Positions 1 through 8,769 of a stretch of DNA of 9,096 nt are shown here, in pieces. Each line of letters opens with the position of its first letter. The stretch's first letter is position 1. The notes under the pieces are model-generated. The model was not told the DNA's origin, searched no databases, and saw only the letters and a program-made list of their open reading frames with translations. A program made the position numbers and the translations under genes. Source of the DNA: JANLSE01 sp038214135 (GTDB lineage Bacteria; Chloroflexota; Chloroflexia; Chloroflexales; Roseiflexaceae); the NCBI GenBank assembly GCA_038214135.1, contig JBBQSD010000189.1, forward strand, positions 1-9,096, read 5' to 3'.

Positions 1-864
<864 letters not shown>

Positions 865-867
865 GCA

Positions 868-1500
868 ATGGCCGATTTGATCGATCTCTACCATATCACG
901 CATGTGCGCAACCTCCCTGCGATCATTGCACGTGGTGCATTGTGCTGCCATACGATTGCTGATCGCGATCAGTTGACCAGCGTTACCATTGGCTACCGTG
1001 ATCTCAAACATCGACGATCCATGCGGCATGTTCCGGTCGGACCAGGTGGTGTGCTCAGTGACTATGTCCCGTGGTATTTTGGACCACGCGCACCGATGCT
1101 GTATGTGATTAACAAAGGCAATGTCGCCGGGTATAATGAAGGGCAACATCCCGTCATACGCCTGGTTACTTCTGTTGAACGGGTACGTGATGCTGGGCTG
1201 GCGTTTGTGTTCACGGATGGCCACGCGGTGGTGCAATTCAGTGAGTTCTATACCGATCTCAGCCAGATAAATCATGTTGACATGCCGTTGATGCAGGAAC
1301 GTTATTGGAATGATACTGCCGCAGATAATGATCGTGAACGGCGTCGCAATGCTGAATTTCTCGTTCATGGCGAACTACCCTGGTCACTGATCGGCGCAAT
1401 CGGTGTACTCAACCAGGACGTTGCTGATCAGGTTAGCGCAGCACTACCATCCGGAACAACCGAGCCGCGTGTCCTCGTGCGGCCCCAGTGGTATTACTGA
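868..1500 (+). CDS. darT: DarT-like DNA ADP-ribosyltransferase toxin
   Basis: This 210-residue protein matches the DarT (DUF4433) family in length and motifs. DarT uses NAD+ to ADP-ribosylate thymidine in single-stranded DNA, blocking replication, and DarTG pairs act in phage defence. Visible hallmarks are 'YHITHVRNL' at residues 8-16 (NAD-binding start), an arginine cluster at 49-53 where the family's catalytic Arg lies, 'VPVGPGGVLSDYVPWYF' at 55-71, 'PRAPMLYVI' at 73-81, and 'RRRNAEFLVHGELPW' at 158-172 with E163 as the likely catalytic glutamate. All key positions seem intact, so the toxin should be active. The ATG at 868 follows the methyltransferase stop by 3 bp. A purine run AGGGGA at 848-853 is rather far upstream, so translation probably relies on coupling. 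darG follows after 13 bp, as expected for a toxin-antitoxin pair. Base composition looks lower in GC than the flanking large genes. Confidence 0.93.
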   Translation: MADLIDLYHITHVRNLPAIIARGALCCHTIADRDQLTSVTIGYRDLKHRRSMRHVPVGPGGVLSDYVPWYFGPRAPMLYVINKGNVAGYNEGQHPVIRLVTSVERVRDAGLAFVFTDGHAVVQFSEFYTDLSQINHVDMPLMQERYWNDTAADNDRERRRNAEFLVHGELPWSLIGAIGVLNQDVADQVSAALPSGTTEPRVLVRPQWYY

Positions 1501-1513
1501 AAGTGCAGCAGCA

Positions 1514-2560
1514 ATGATAACGATAACACAGGGCAACCTCTTAGCGGCTTCCGTTGAAGCCCTGGTGAATACCGTCAATACGGTGGGTGTTATGGGGAAG
1601 GGGATTGCCTTGCAATTTCGGCAGGCCTTTCCCGAGAACTATGCCGCCTACCAAGCGGCCTGCCGCCGCAAAGAGGTGCAACCGGGGCGCATGTTGGTCG
1701 TACCAACTAATCAACTGGTTGGCCCGCGCCTGATTATCAATTTCCCGACCAAGCGCCACTGGAAAGGGAAATCGCGGATCGAAGATATTGATGCAGGTCT
1801 GATTGACCTGGTGCGCGTTGTTCACGAGCACGCTATCCAATCCATTGCTATCCCACCCTTGGGCTGTGGGAATGGTGGCCTTGATTGGCAGGATGTTCGC
1901 CCACGGATTGAGGCGGCCTTCGCTGCGCTTCCGGATGTGCGGGTGCTGCTCTATGAGCCCGATGGCGCGCCCGATGCCGATACCATGCCGGTCGGAACGC
2001 GCCCGCCAAAGATGACGCCAGCGCGTGCCGCCCTGATTGGCCTGATGGCACGCTATGCCGAACCAGGGTATCGTCTGAGCATGCTGGAGATTCAGAAGTT
2101 GGCCTACTTCCTCCAAACCGCTGGTGAGGATCTGAAACTTGAGTTCGTCAAGGGACCATACGGGCCATACGCCGAGACAATTAATCACGTACTCCAGCGA
2201 CTCGAAAGCCATCACATTCGCGGTTATGGTGATCGAAGTGAGGAAGCACGCATCACGTTGCTGCAAGGAGCGGATGAGGCTGCACAAGAACGGCTGGAGG
2301 CACATCAGGCGACCCTTGAACGCTTTGATCGGGTTGCAGCATTAATTGACGGCTTTGAGACACCGCGTGGCCTTGAACTGCTTGCCACCGTGCAATGGGT
2401 CAGCACACACGACCCGCGTATTGCCGATGATCCCGATCAAATCATCACGCATGTGCATAGCTGGAATGCGCATAAGCGCTCATTCCCAGCCCATCAGATC
2501 CGAACCGCCTGGGAGCGATTGCAGGAGCAGGGCTGGATGACCACCGCCTTCGCTCATTAG
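1514..2560 (+). CDS. darG: DarG-like macrodomain antitoxin (DNA ADP-ribosyl glycohydrolase)
   Basis: The product is 348 residues in two parts. Residues 1-150 form a macrodomain of the DarG type: 'TQGNLL' at 5-10, 'NTVNTVGVMGKGIALQF' at 19-35 with N22 in the ADP-ribose site, 'NFPTKRHWKGKSR' at 76-88 where K80 matches the lysine needed to remove ADP-ribose from DNA, and the glycine-rich 'PPLGCGNGGLDW' at 114-125. Residues ~165-348 are a helical C-terminal domain with 'EIQKLAYFLQ' and 'FVKGPYGPYAETINHVL'. In DarG homologues this part binds DarT directly, so protection should be both enzymatic and by binding. I place the start at ATG 1514, 13 bp after darT, because the macrodomain begins right there ('MITITQGNLL'). 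An upstream in-frame ATG at 1403 lies inside darT and would add 37 unrelated residues. No strong Shine-Dalgarno is seen before 1514, consistent with coupling to darT. Confidence 0.93.
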   Translation: MITITQGNLLAASVEALVNTVNTVGVMGKGIALQFRQAFPENYAAYQAACRRKEVQPGRMLVVPTNQLVGPRLIINFPTKRHWKGKSRIEDIDAGLIDLVRVVHEHAIQSIAIPPLGCGNGGLDWQDVRPRIEAAFAALPDVRVLLYEPDGAPDADTMPVGTRPPKMTPARAALIGLMARYAEPGYRLSMLEIQKLAYFLQTAGEDLKLEFVKGPYGPYAETINHVLQRLESHHIRGYGDRSEEARITLLQGADEAAQERLEAHQATLERFDRVAALIDGFETPRGLELLATVQWVSTHDPRIADDPDQIITHVHSWNAHKRSFPAHQIRTAWERLQEQGWMTTAFAH

Positions 2561-2579
2561 ACCGCTTTCATTGGCTCAG

Positions 2580-2603
2580 GGTGCTCCCTTGCGATGGAGC
2601 ACC
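2580..2603 (+). terminator. perfect 8-bp stem-loop between darG and DUF499 gene (possible attenuator)
   Basis: GGTGCTCC at 2580-2587 pairs exactly with GGAGCACC at 2596-2603 around the 8-nt loop CTTGCGAT. It lies 19 bp after the darG stop, in the only sizeable gap (104 bp) of the five-gene set. The downstream bases (ATTTCAT) are only weakly T-rich, so it is not a textbook intrinsic terminator. It could reduce read-through from darTG into the DUF499 gene, or protect an mRNA end after processing. The stem is seen in the sequence; its function is inferred. Confidence 0.4.
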
Positions 2604-2652
2604 ATTTCATACGCCACGTCTGCGCAGCATACGAGCGTTATACATGTGCAAC

Positions 2653-2657
2653 GAGGA
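2653..2657 (+). promoter_or_regulatory. Shine-Dalgarno GAGGA deciding the DUF499 start
   Basis: GAGGA sits 7 nt before the ATG at 2665. It favours that start over the in-frame ATGs at 2581 and 2644, which lack such a site; translation from 2581 would also run through the 2580-2603 stem-loop. Confidence 0.6.
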
Positions 2658-2664
2658 ATCAGCT

Positions 2665-5600
2665 ATGGCGATCAGCAACTACGAGCGCGTCGGCAAAGCG
2701 ATGGATCTGCTGCGGCAGGGACTGCAACCGTTCATTGAGCGCGAATTCCAGGCGCAGTACGGCAAATATTGGATTACCACCGTTACCAATGGTTGGCGCA
2801 ATGAACTGAATTGGGCTGACGATGACACCCCGCACCTGGATGTCGCAGCGCTGTTGCGGATGCTGTGGGATCAGTGGAACGATGTGTTCCGTAAGACCCT
2901 TGGCTTTGCGGAGCGCAGTCTGGTGAGTGAGTTGCGCGAGCAGCGCAATAAATGGGCCCATCAGGCACCCTTCTCGACCGATGATGCCTACCGGGCACTC
3001 GACTCGGCTGCCCGCCTGCTCACCGCCATCTCGTCCCCCCAAGCCGATGAGATCGAGCGCATGAAGATGGAGTTGCTGCGCCTACGTTTCGATGAGCAGG
3101 TGCGTAGCGAACGCCGGAAAAGTACTGGCACCGCAATCGAGAGCACCGTCACTGGTGGCCTCAAGCCCTGGCGCGAAGTGGTGATGCCGCATAAAGACGT
3201 GGCCAGTGGCCGCTACCAACAGGCCGAGTTTGCCGCCGACCTTTGGCAGGTGCACTTGGGCGAGGGCACCGATGAGTACCGCAATCCGGTTGAGTTCTTT
3301 CGACGCACCTACCTGACCGAGAGCCTTACGCGGCTGCTGGTTGGCGCGTTGCAGCGGCTCGCGGGCGCGGGTGGCGATCCGGTGATTCAGCTCCAGACCA
3401 ACTTTGGTGGTGGCAAGACCCACTCCATGTTGGCGCTCTACCATCTGGCATCCGGTATCTCGTCCACCGATCTGGATGGAATCGACCGCGTGATGCAAGC
3501 GGCGGGTGCAACCCAACTGCCGACGGCGCGACGGGTCGTGCTGGTTGGCAACAAGATTTCACCTGGCAATCCCGTGGTCAAGGCTGATGGCACGGTGGTG
3601 CGGACACTGTGGGGCGAACTGGCTTGGCAACTGGGCGGGCGGCAAGCCTTCGAGCGCGTGCGGCTTGATGACGAACGCGCCACCAGCCCGGGCGACGTGC
3701 TGCGCGAACTGTTCAATGAGTACGGGCCGTGTCTGGTGCTGATTGATGAGTGGGTCGCGTATGCACGCCAACTGCATGACCAGAGCGATTTACCCGCTGG
3801 TGGCTTCGAGACCCAGTTTACCTTCGCTCAGGCGTTGACCGAGTCGGCCAAGCTCGCCAAGAACTGTCTGCTGGTGATCAGCCTGCCGGCGTCCGATACC
3901 ACTGGCTCGCCACACACTCAGGCCGATGACTCCGAAGTGGGTGGTCAGCGCGGGCGCGAAGCGCTTGACCGGCTGCGCAATGTCGTCGGGCGGGTTGAAT
4001 CCTCCTGGCGACCTGCCAGCGCCGAAGAGGGCTTCGAGATTGTGCGGCGGCGGCTGTTCGAGCCACTGTCTGACGCGGCGCAGTTCAAAGATCGTGATGT
4101 GGTCGCACGCGCCTTTGCCGATCTCTACCGTACCCAGGGCCAGGAGTTCCCGCCCGAGTGTCGCGATAGTGGGTACGAGCAGCGCCTCAAAGCCGCCTAC
4201 CCGATTCATCCCGAAATCTTTGATCGGCTGTACACCGATTGGTCAACACTGGTCAAGTTCCAGCGCACCCGTGGCGTGCTGCGCCTGATGGCCGCCGTCA
4301 TCCATAGCCTGTGGGAAAAGGGCGACCGTAACCCGCTGATCCTGCCCGCCAATATCCCGATTGACGAGCCACGGGTGCAGTTCGAACTGACGCGCTACCT
4401 GTCCGATAACTGGGTGCCGATCTTGGAAAAGGATGTCGATGGCCCAACCTCACTGCCGCTGCAGATCGACAGCGAGGTGCCAAACCTGGGCAAGTTTGCC
4501 GCCTGTCGGCGGGTCGCTCGGACGATCTACCTTGGCTCGGCACCGACCGCTACTGCGGCCAATCGCGGCATGGAGGATCGACGGGTCAAACTGGGCTGCG
4601 TGATGCCCGGTGAGTCGCCAGCGGTCTTTGGTGATGCGCTACGCCGCTTGGCCGCATCGGCGACCTACCTCTATCAGGATGGGCCACGCTACTGGTACTC
4701 TACCCAGCCAACCGTCACCAAGCTGGCCGATGATCGGGCCGAGCAACTCAAGCGCGACCCCGACAAAATCACGCACGAGCTTGACAAACGCCTGCGCACC
4801 GATCTGCGCAAGATGGGCGACTTCAGCCGGATACATCCCCTGCCCGGGTCCAGTGCCGATGTGCCCGACGATCTTGAGGCACGGTTGGTGGTGTTAGGAA
4901 TCGGCCAATCCTATAGCAAGGAGCCCGGCAATAGCGCGGAAATCGCCGCCAAGAACATCCTGGAACAGCGCGGCAACACCCCGCGCCTGTATCGCAATAC
5001 GCTCGTGTTTCTCGTGCCCGACAAAACCCGCATTCAGGATTTGGACGAGGCAGTGCGTAAATACCTGGCCTGGGAATCGATCCTGAGCGAAAAAGAGACG
5101 CTCGATCTCTCGCCGCACCAGGTGAAGCAAGCTGAGGCGCAGAAGGCCACCGCCGACAGCGTGGTCGTGGCGCGTATTCCCGAAACCTATCAGTGGCTGC
5201 TCGTGCCAAAGCAGAGCAAGCCCCAGTCTCCCGTTGATTGGCAGGCCATCCGGCTTTCCGGCCAGGATGCGCTGGCTGTTCGGGCCAGCAAGAAACTGCG
5301 TAGTGATGAGTTGCTGGTGCTGAACCTGGCTCCATCGAGCCTGCGCCTGGAACTGGACAAGATCCCACTCTGGCGTGGCGATCACGTCATGATCAAACAG
5401 TTGGTTGAGGATTTCGGGCGCTATCACTATCTGCCGCGTTTGCGCAATGCTGCTGTGTTACTCGACGCCATTCAGGCGGGGATCAACTCGCTCACCTGGG
5501 AGATCGACACCTTTGCCTATGCGGACAGCTATGATGAAGCAGCCAGGCGCTATCGCAGCCTACGCACCGGCCAGATCATCACGGTCAGCGAGAGCGATGG

Positions 5601-6009
5601 CGCACTGCTCGTCAAACCAGACATCGCCCGCCACCAGATCGATGCCGAAACCGCACCGCCACCGAGCCCTACTGTGCTGCCTTCGCAGGGATCGGGGCCG
5701 GTGGTGCCACCACCTGGGCCTGGCCCAATCACACCACCATTGCCCGCTGAGCCAGTCGTGAAAGCAAAGCCAAAGCCGCGCCGCTTCCACGGCTCGGTGA
5801 CGCTTGATCCAGCGCGGGTTGGGCGCGATGCCAGCAAGATCGCTGATGAGGTGATCACCCATCTGGTCGGGCTGTTAGGCGCAAACGTCCGGGTGACGTT
5901 AGAGATTGAGGCCGATATCCCGAACGGCACCCCCGACAATGTGGTTCGCACCGTCACCGAGAACAGCCGGACACTCAAGTTTGGTCAGGCCGGGTTTGAG
6001 GAAGAGTAA
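2665..6009 (+). CDS. DUF499-type ATPase with N-terminal Swt1-like HEPN domain
   Basis: The product is 1114 residues, typical for DUF499 proteins. Residues ~1-130 match the Swt1-type HEPN domain: 'NYERVGKAMDLL' near the start, and 'RNKWAHQ' at 94-100, giving R94 and H99 in the R-x4-H arrangement of HEPN RNases. An ATPase core follows, with Walker A 'NFGGGKTHS' at 246-254 (K251) and Walker B 'CLVLIDEW' at 356-363 (D361, E362). The 'SSWRPASAEEGFEIVRRRLF' segment near 450 is also typical of this family and related BREX-type ATPases. A proline-rich linker covers ~997-1037, and a small basic C-terminal domain (~1038-1114) closes the protein. DUF499 proteins recur next to DUF1156 methyltransferases, as here, and are thought to be the motor or assembly ATPase of that module. 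Start ATG 2665 has GAGGA 7 nt upstream. The NERD gene starts 11 bp after the stop. ATP use is well supported; RNase activity is inferred from one motif. Confidence 0.88.
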   Translation: MAISNYERVGKAMDLLRQGLQPFIEREFQAQYGKYWITTVTNGWRNELNWADDDTPHLDVAALLRMLWDQWNDVFRKTLGFAERSLVSELREQRNKWAHQAPFSTDDAYRALDSAARLLTAISSPQADEIERMKMELLRLRFDEQVRSERRKSTGTAIESTVTGGLKPWREVVMPHKDVASGRYQQAEFAADLWQVHLGEGTDEYRNPVEFFRRTYLTESLTRLLVGALQRLAGAGGDPVIQLQTNFGGGKTHSMLALYHLASGISSTDLDGIDRVMQAAGATQLPTARRVVLVGNKISPGNPVVKADGTVVRTLWGELAWQLGGRQAFERVRLDDERATSPGDVLRELFNEYGPCLVLIDEWVAYARQLHDQSDLPAGGFETQFTFAQALTESAKLAKNCLLVISLPASDTTGSPHTQADDSEVGGQRGREALDRLRNVVGRVESSWRPASAEEGFEIVRRRLFEPLSDAAQFKDRDVVARAFADLYRTQGQEFPPECRDSGYEQRLKAAYPIHPEIFDRLYTDWSTLVKFQRTRGVLRLMAAVIHSLWEKGDRNPLILPANIPIDEPRVQFELTRYLSDNWVPILEKDVDGPTSLPLQIDSEVPNLGKFAACRRVARTIYLGSAPTATAANRGMEDRRVKLGCVMPGESPAVFGDALRRLAASATYLYQDGPRYWYSTQPTVTKLADDRAEQLKRDPDKITHELDKRLRTDLRKMGDFSRIHPLPGSSADVPDDLEARLVVLGIGQSYSKEPGNSAEIAAKNILEQRGNTPRLYRNTLVFLVPDKTRIQDLDEAVRKYLAWESILSEKETLDLSPHQVKQAEAQKATADSVVVARIPETYQWLLVPKQSKPQSPVDWQAIRLSGQDALAVRASKKLRSDELLVLNLAPSSLRLELDKIPLWRGDHVMIKQLVEDFGRYHYLPRLRNAAVLLDAIQAGINSLTWEIDTFAYADSYDEAARRYRSLRTGQIITVSESDGALLVKPDIARHQIDAETAPPPSPTVLPSQGSGPVVPPPGPGPITPPLPAEPVVKAKPKPRRFHGSVTLDPARVGRDASKIADEVITHLVGLLGANVRVTLEIEADIPNGTPDNVVRTVTENSRTLKFGQAGFEEE

Positions 6010-6020
6010 GCAAGCTATGC

Positions 6021-7337
6021 ATGCAAAGCGAACATCAGATGAGCGCCGATGATGCCAACAACGGCGCAGATGCACTCATTCACGCTGCCATTGCGGCCCG
6101 TGAGTTGGGTGATAGTACCGGGGCGCATGCCCATCTGCGGGCATATCTACTTTACGAAGCTGCACTGCTGCGGCTCGCTCGCGCAACCACGAATGCAGAC
6201 GAAGCCCGCCTTGCAGCACAGTTAGCGGTTCAAATTGAACCATCACACGAACTAGCCCAACGGGTGCTGCTCGATGTCCAACAGCGCTTTAGCCAATCTC
6301 AGGTCATTCCGCCATCAACGCATTGGCCCGCAATCATTGCCCAGACAACAGGCATGACCAGTGCCCAGGCACGTGCGGTGATCTGGCCCTTTCGTGGGAT
6401 TCATCAGCCGATCGGCCAGAGTCTTGATCGGGGCACGATCACCCGGAAGGATTTGATATGGGCGAGTTTCGATCTCCACGATGATCGGCTGCGGCGTGCG
6501 GCGCGCACACTCCTGTTGACCGAGTTACTCGCGGTCGAACCAGCCCAGCCACCACGACCGCTCCAGGTTCTTCGCGGTAGTCGCTATACCGAACAGCAAG
6601 AGCGGCTGGAATTGCTCATGGTTGGCGCATTCAGCATGCTCATGGGAATGCTCATCCTGGCCAGTATTGCCGTATTCCTGTTGATGAGATTCACCGTGCT
6701 ACCCGCCATCTATGGAATATTCAGCCTAGCCCTACTCGTGGTTATGATCATCACGTACTACGTCTCCATGCGACGGGTCGATTCAGTCTCGAACTATCGT
6801 GCTGGTCGCCTCGGTGAAGAGCGGGTCGTTGAGACCCTTCAGTATCTCCTTGATGGGCAGTGGACTCTCATTCGCAACTTCGTCTGGCCTGGTCGTCGCG
6901 GAGGCGATATCGATCTGATCCTCATCGGCCCAGAAGGAATCTGGGTGTTCGAGGTCAAATCGTACACAGGTACAGTGCGTACGATTGGCGACATATGGGA
7001 GGTGCGCACGAAACGGGGCTGGAAGCGCCTCTCGATCCATCCAGGTGAACAAGCTCGTCGAAATGCAGTGCGTCTTAAAGACTTTCTTACCGAACAGGGT
7101 CATCCGGTGAACTGGGTTCAGCCAGTGGTGCTGTGGTCATATGACGAGACCGATTCAGTCGAACAACGCGGGACGATCACGATTGATCAACCAGCCACCC
7201 CAGTCTGGCGCGTCGATGAGATAGCTGAGCATACAGATGATTTGTGGCAGCAGGGTCAGAGTCTGAGCCCACAGAATACCGAAGCTATCATTGCAACGCT
7301 TCAAACAACGATTGAGCACGTGCGACAAAACACGTAG
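6021..7337 (+). CDS. membrane-anchored NERD-domain nuclease with helical N-terminus
   Basis: The product is 438 residues. Residues ~14-90 are alanine-rich paired helices resembling TPR units. Two hydrophobic segments, ~199-223 and ~226-249, separated by a very short turn, should be a transmembrane hairpin that leaves both ends in the cytoplasm. Residues ~258-375 form a NERD (nuclease-related) domain: 'AGRLGEERVV' at 261-270, 'GGDIDLI' at 294-300, 'VFEVKSYTG' at 309-317 and 'PGEQARRNAV' at 341-350. D298, E311 and K313 make a PD-(D/E)XK-like active site, with Q344 as the supporting glutamine. A nuclease fixed at the inner membrane would suit cutting incoming DNA, but the substrate is not shown. 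It follows the DUF499 gene by 11 bp and is probably the last gene of the operon. ATG 6021 is used; ATG 6039 is a possible alternative, and neither has a clear Shine-Dalgarno. Confidence 0.85.
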   Translation: MQSEHQMSADDANNGADALIHAAIAARELGDSTGAHAHLRAYLLYEAALLRLARATTNADEARLAAQLAVQIEPSHELAQRVLLDVQQRFSQSQVIPPSTHWPAIIAQTTGMTSAQARAVIWPFRGIHQPIGQSLDRGTITRKDLIWASFDLHDDRLRRAARTLLLTELLAVEPAQPPRPLQVLRGSRYTEQQERLELLMVGAFSMLMGMLILASIAVFLLMRFTVLPAIYGIFSLALLVVMIITYYVSMRRVDSVSNYRAGRLGEERVVETLQYLLDGQWTLIRNFVWPGRRGGDIDLILIGPEGIWVFEVKSYTGTVRTIGDIWEVRTKRGWKRLSIHPGEQARRNAVRLKDFLTEQGHPVNWVQPVVLWSYDETDSVEQRGTITIDQPATPVWRVDEIAEHTDDLWQQGQSLSPQNTEAIIATLQTTIEHVRQNT

Positions 7338-7480
7338 TTACCCAGAAACCGCGATCTACAGAAGTAAATGGATAACATACTTGATTGCTTCCTTACAGTG
7401 TCTCTGGATCACGCTGTGAGTCGACAGCCAACACAACTAGCTCCAGCCATAATTGTCAATCATTTGTAGGAACTCGTTGC
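7338..7480. other. 143-bp intergenic gap, weak promoter signals only
   Basis: This gap separates the NERD gene from the metallopeptidase gene and marks the change from GC-rich to more AT-rich DNA. No T-run terminator is seen after the NERD stop. The best -10-like sequence is CATAAT at 7448-7453, about 28 nt before the next start, but the nearest -35-like box (TCGACA, 7421-7426) is 21 bp away, too far for a confident promoter. A Shine-Dalgarno-like TAGGAA lies at 7467-7472. Confidence 0.3.
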
Positions 7481-8365
7481 ATGAATATACAGACTGAGCA
7501 ACAGGCGTACCAACACTTATTTGATATTATTGTCCACCTCAAGGAAACATTATCACTTTATGATCCGCCGCGCTATTGTGGTGTTCATGATCCCGTCGCA
7601 ACTCATTTAGGGCTGACTGTGCGGGAGGCAGAGCTTGACTTCGATGAGGGACAATATTACGCAGACAAGAAACTCATCATTCTTGATTCTCGTGTGTCAG
7701 ATCCAGACCGGCTCAACTTCACCTTTTTCCATGAAATCACCCATCATCTTGTCCATGAAGATGGCCCGCTCTATTCGTTCCTGAATGAGTATGCCCAGAG
7801 CGCCAAAGATTTCAAGGATGCCTTGGAAGCATTTTGCAATAGAGGTGCTGCCGAGTTCATTATCCCATCAAAGGATATGCGTAGGCATATCAGAGATCAG
7901 GGTTTCAGTGTGCTGCTTATTGAGCAACTCGAGGAGATCTATCCGGCGTCGAAACCAGCGATAGCGATGCAAATAGCCCATTGCTCTTCTCACGAGTGCT
8001 TTGTTGTTGTGTGCGAACACGGTATTGTCCCAAAGCGATCTACGTCGTATCAGCCCATGAAATCTATCGCTCAACCGTATGCGACTCCCCACCAACTCTA
8101 TATTCAATATACCGCGAAGTCCCCAAGTATCAAGAAATACGCAATAGGGCGTTACACAGTCATACCAAAAGGCCACATTATTGATGTGGCCTATCGAAAC
8201 CAATCACATATTACCGGTCGAGATACGATACCTTTCCGTAGCGGAAGACCATGGGTTGTTGATTGTGAAGCTACTTTCTATAAGGGTAAAGTCTACGCAG
8301 CTTTCAATATTACGTCTCCCCCTGTTCAATCAGCACTCCAGCAAAGCCTCTTTGATGATCAATAA
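7481..8365 (+). CDS. ImmA/IrrE-type zinc metallopeptidase (CapP-like candidate)
   Basis: The product is 294 residues. Residues ~40-165 carry the ImmA/IrrE metallopeptidase core: 'FFHEITHHLVHEDG' at 82-95 gives the zinc ligands H84 and H88 with catalytic E85, and 'LEAFCNRGAAEFIIP' at 115-129 supplies E117 as the third ligand, 29 residues after H88, close to IrrE spacing. Such peptidases cut a partner XRE repressor after DNA damage or phage infection. A second domain (~195-290) of mixed beta character could be the sensor. Six cysteines (33, 119, 168, 173, 178, 262) are present; CapP-type enzymes are held off by a cysteine on the zinc, and which one could do so here is unknown. ATG 7481 is chosen over the upstream in-frame ATG at 7385 because TAGGAA lies 8 nt before it. 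The gene converges on the XRE repressor gene, its likely substrate, with 8 bp between stops. GC is lower than in the upstream operon. Confidence 0.85.
   Translation: MNIQTEQQAYQHLFDIIVHLKETLSLYDPPRYCGVHDPVATHLGLTVREAELDFDEGQYYADKKLIILDSRVSDPDRLNFTFFHEITHHLVHEDGPLYSFLNEYAQSAKDFKDALEAFCNRGAAEFIIPSKDMRRHIRDQGFSVLLIEQLEEIYPASKPAIAMQIAHCSSHECFVVVCEHGIVPKRSTSYQPMKSIAQPYATPHQLYIQYTAKSPSIKKYAIGRYTVIPKGHIIDVAYRNQSHITGRDTIPFRSGRPWVVDCEATFYKGKVYAAFNITSPPVQSALQQSLFDDQ
8171..8191 (-). terminator. stem-loop in peptidase gene, terminator-like on the minus strand
   Basis: GGCCACAT at 8171-8178 pairs perfectly with ATGTGGCC at 8184-8191 around a 5-nt loop. The + strand has AAAA just before it (8167-8170), so on the minus strand the stem is followed by TTTT. 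That is the layout of a short intrinsic terminator for leftward transcription coming from the XRE gene, about 180 bp past its stop and inside the opposing peptidase gene. The T-run is short, so efficiency is uncertain. Confidence 0.4.
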
Positions 8366-8373
8366 GCTGTGGA

Positions 8374-8769
8374 TTACTTCCCAAGAATTGTTCGTAAAGA
8401 ATAGTAGAATTTCCTCCAATCTTCTACCGTCTCTGCCCGTCGAGATGCGCGTTGTTCGACTTTCAACATGAGATCGACGATCGTTTCATCGAAATCAGGT
8501 AGATTTCGGGTTTGATCAAGAAACTCTGCAAATCCGCGCGGATAGTAGACCGATGAAACGGTTTCTCCTAAATCGACATCTTCTAGCAATTGCTTCACGG
8601 TTAACTGATATGACAGCGCTAGTTTCTCCAGCGTTTCCAACGATGGTTTCGTTTGATCACGCTCTATTTCTGACAGGAATGATACGGACAAACCTGTTTG
8701 TTCACTCAGATCCATCAGCGTAGAGCGACGTTCCTTTCGAAGTTGTCGAAGACGTGCGCCGAGCTTCAT
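8374..8769 (-). CDS. XRE-family repressor, CapH-like candidate
   Basis: The product is 131 residues. Residues 4-62 form a classical lambda-Cro type helix-turn-helix: 'RLRQLRKERRSTLMDLSEQT' at 6-25 then 'GLSVSFLSEIERDQTKPSL' at 26-44, with the recognition helix around 29-38. After a linker, residues ~75-131 ('PRGFAEFLDQT', 'TVEDWRKFYYSLRTIL') form a helical domain, likely for dimerisation and for the cut made by the neighbouring peptidase. The start at 8769 is supported by AAGGAGA at 8775-8781 on the minus strand, 5 nt upstream. Its own promoter lies at 8846-8874. It is transcribed away from the partial nucleotidyltransferase gene, and the palindromes in the shared intergenic region are candidate binding sites, so it probably represses that gene and itself. 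In published CapH/CapP loci the two genes are usually co-directional; here they converge. It could instead be a stand-alone XRE-ImmA stress switch. Confidence 0.88.
   Translation of the reverse strand: MKLGARLRQLRKERRSTLMDLSEQTGLSVSFLSEIERDQTKPSLETLEKLALSYQLTVKQLLEDVDLGETVSSVYYPRGFAEFLDQTRNLPDFDETIVDLMLKVEQRASRRAETVEDWRKFYYSLRTILGK

Noticed and set aside
1403..1513. Upstream start for darG inside darT
   Set aside because: It would add 37 residues unrelated to macrodomains; the domain starts exactly at the ATG at 1514.
1541..2305. 254-residue open frame on the minus strand across darG
   Set aside because: It mirrors the codon structure of darG and has no recognisable motif.
2638..2645. TATACA as a -10 box for a promoter of the DUF499 gene
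   Set aside because: No acceptable -35 box is found 16-18 bp upstream.
7318..7335. ACGTG...CACGT inverted repeat at the end of the NERD gene as a terminator
   Set aside because: The arms are only 5 bp, it lies inside the coding region, and no T-run follows.
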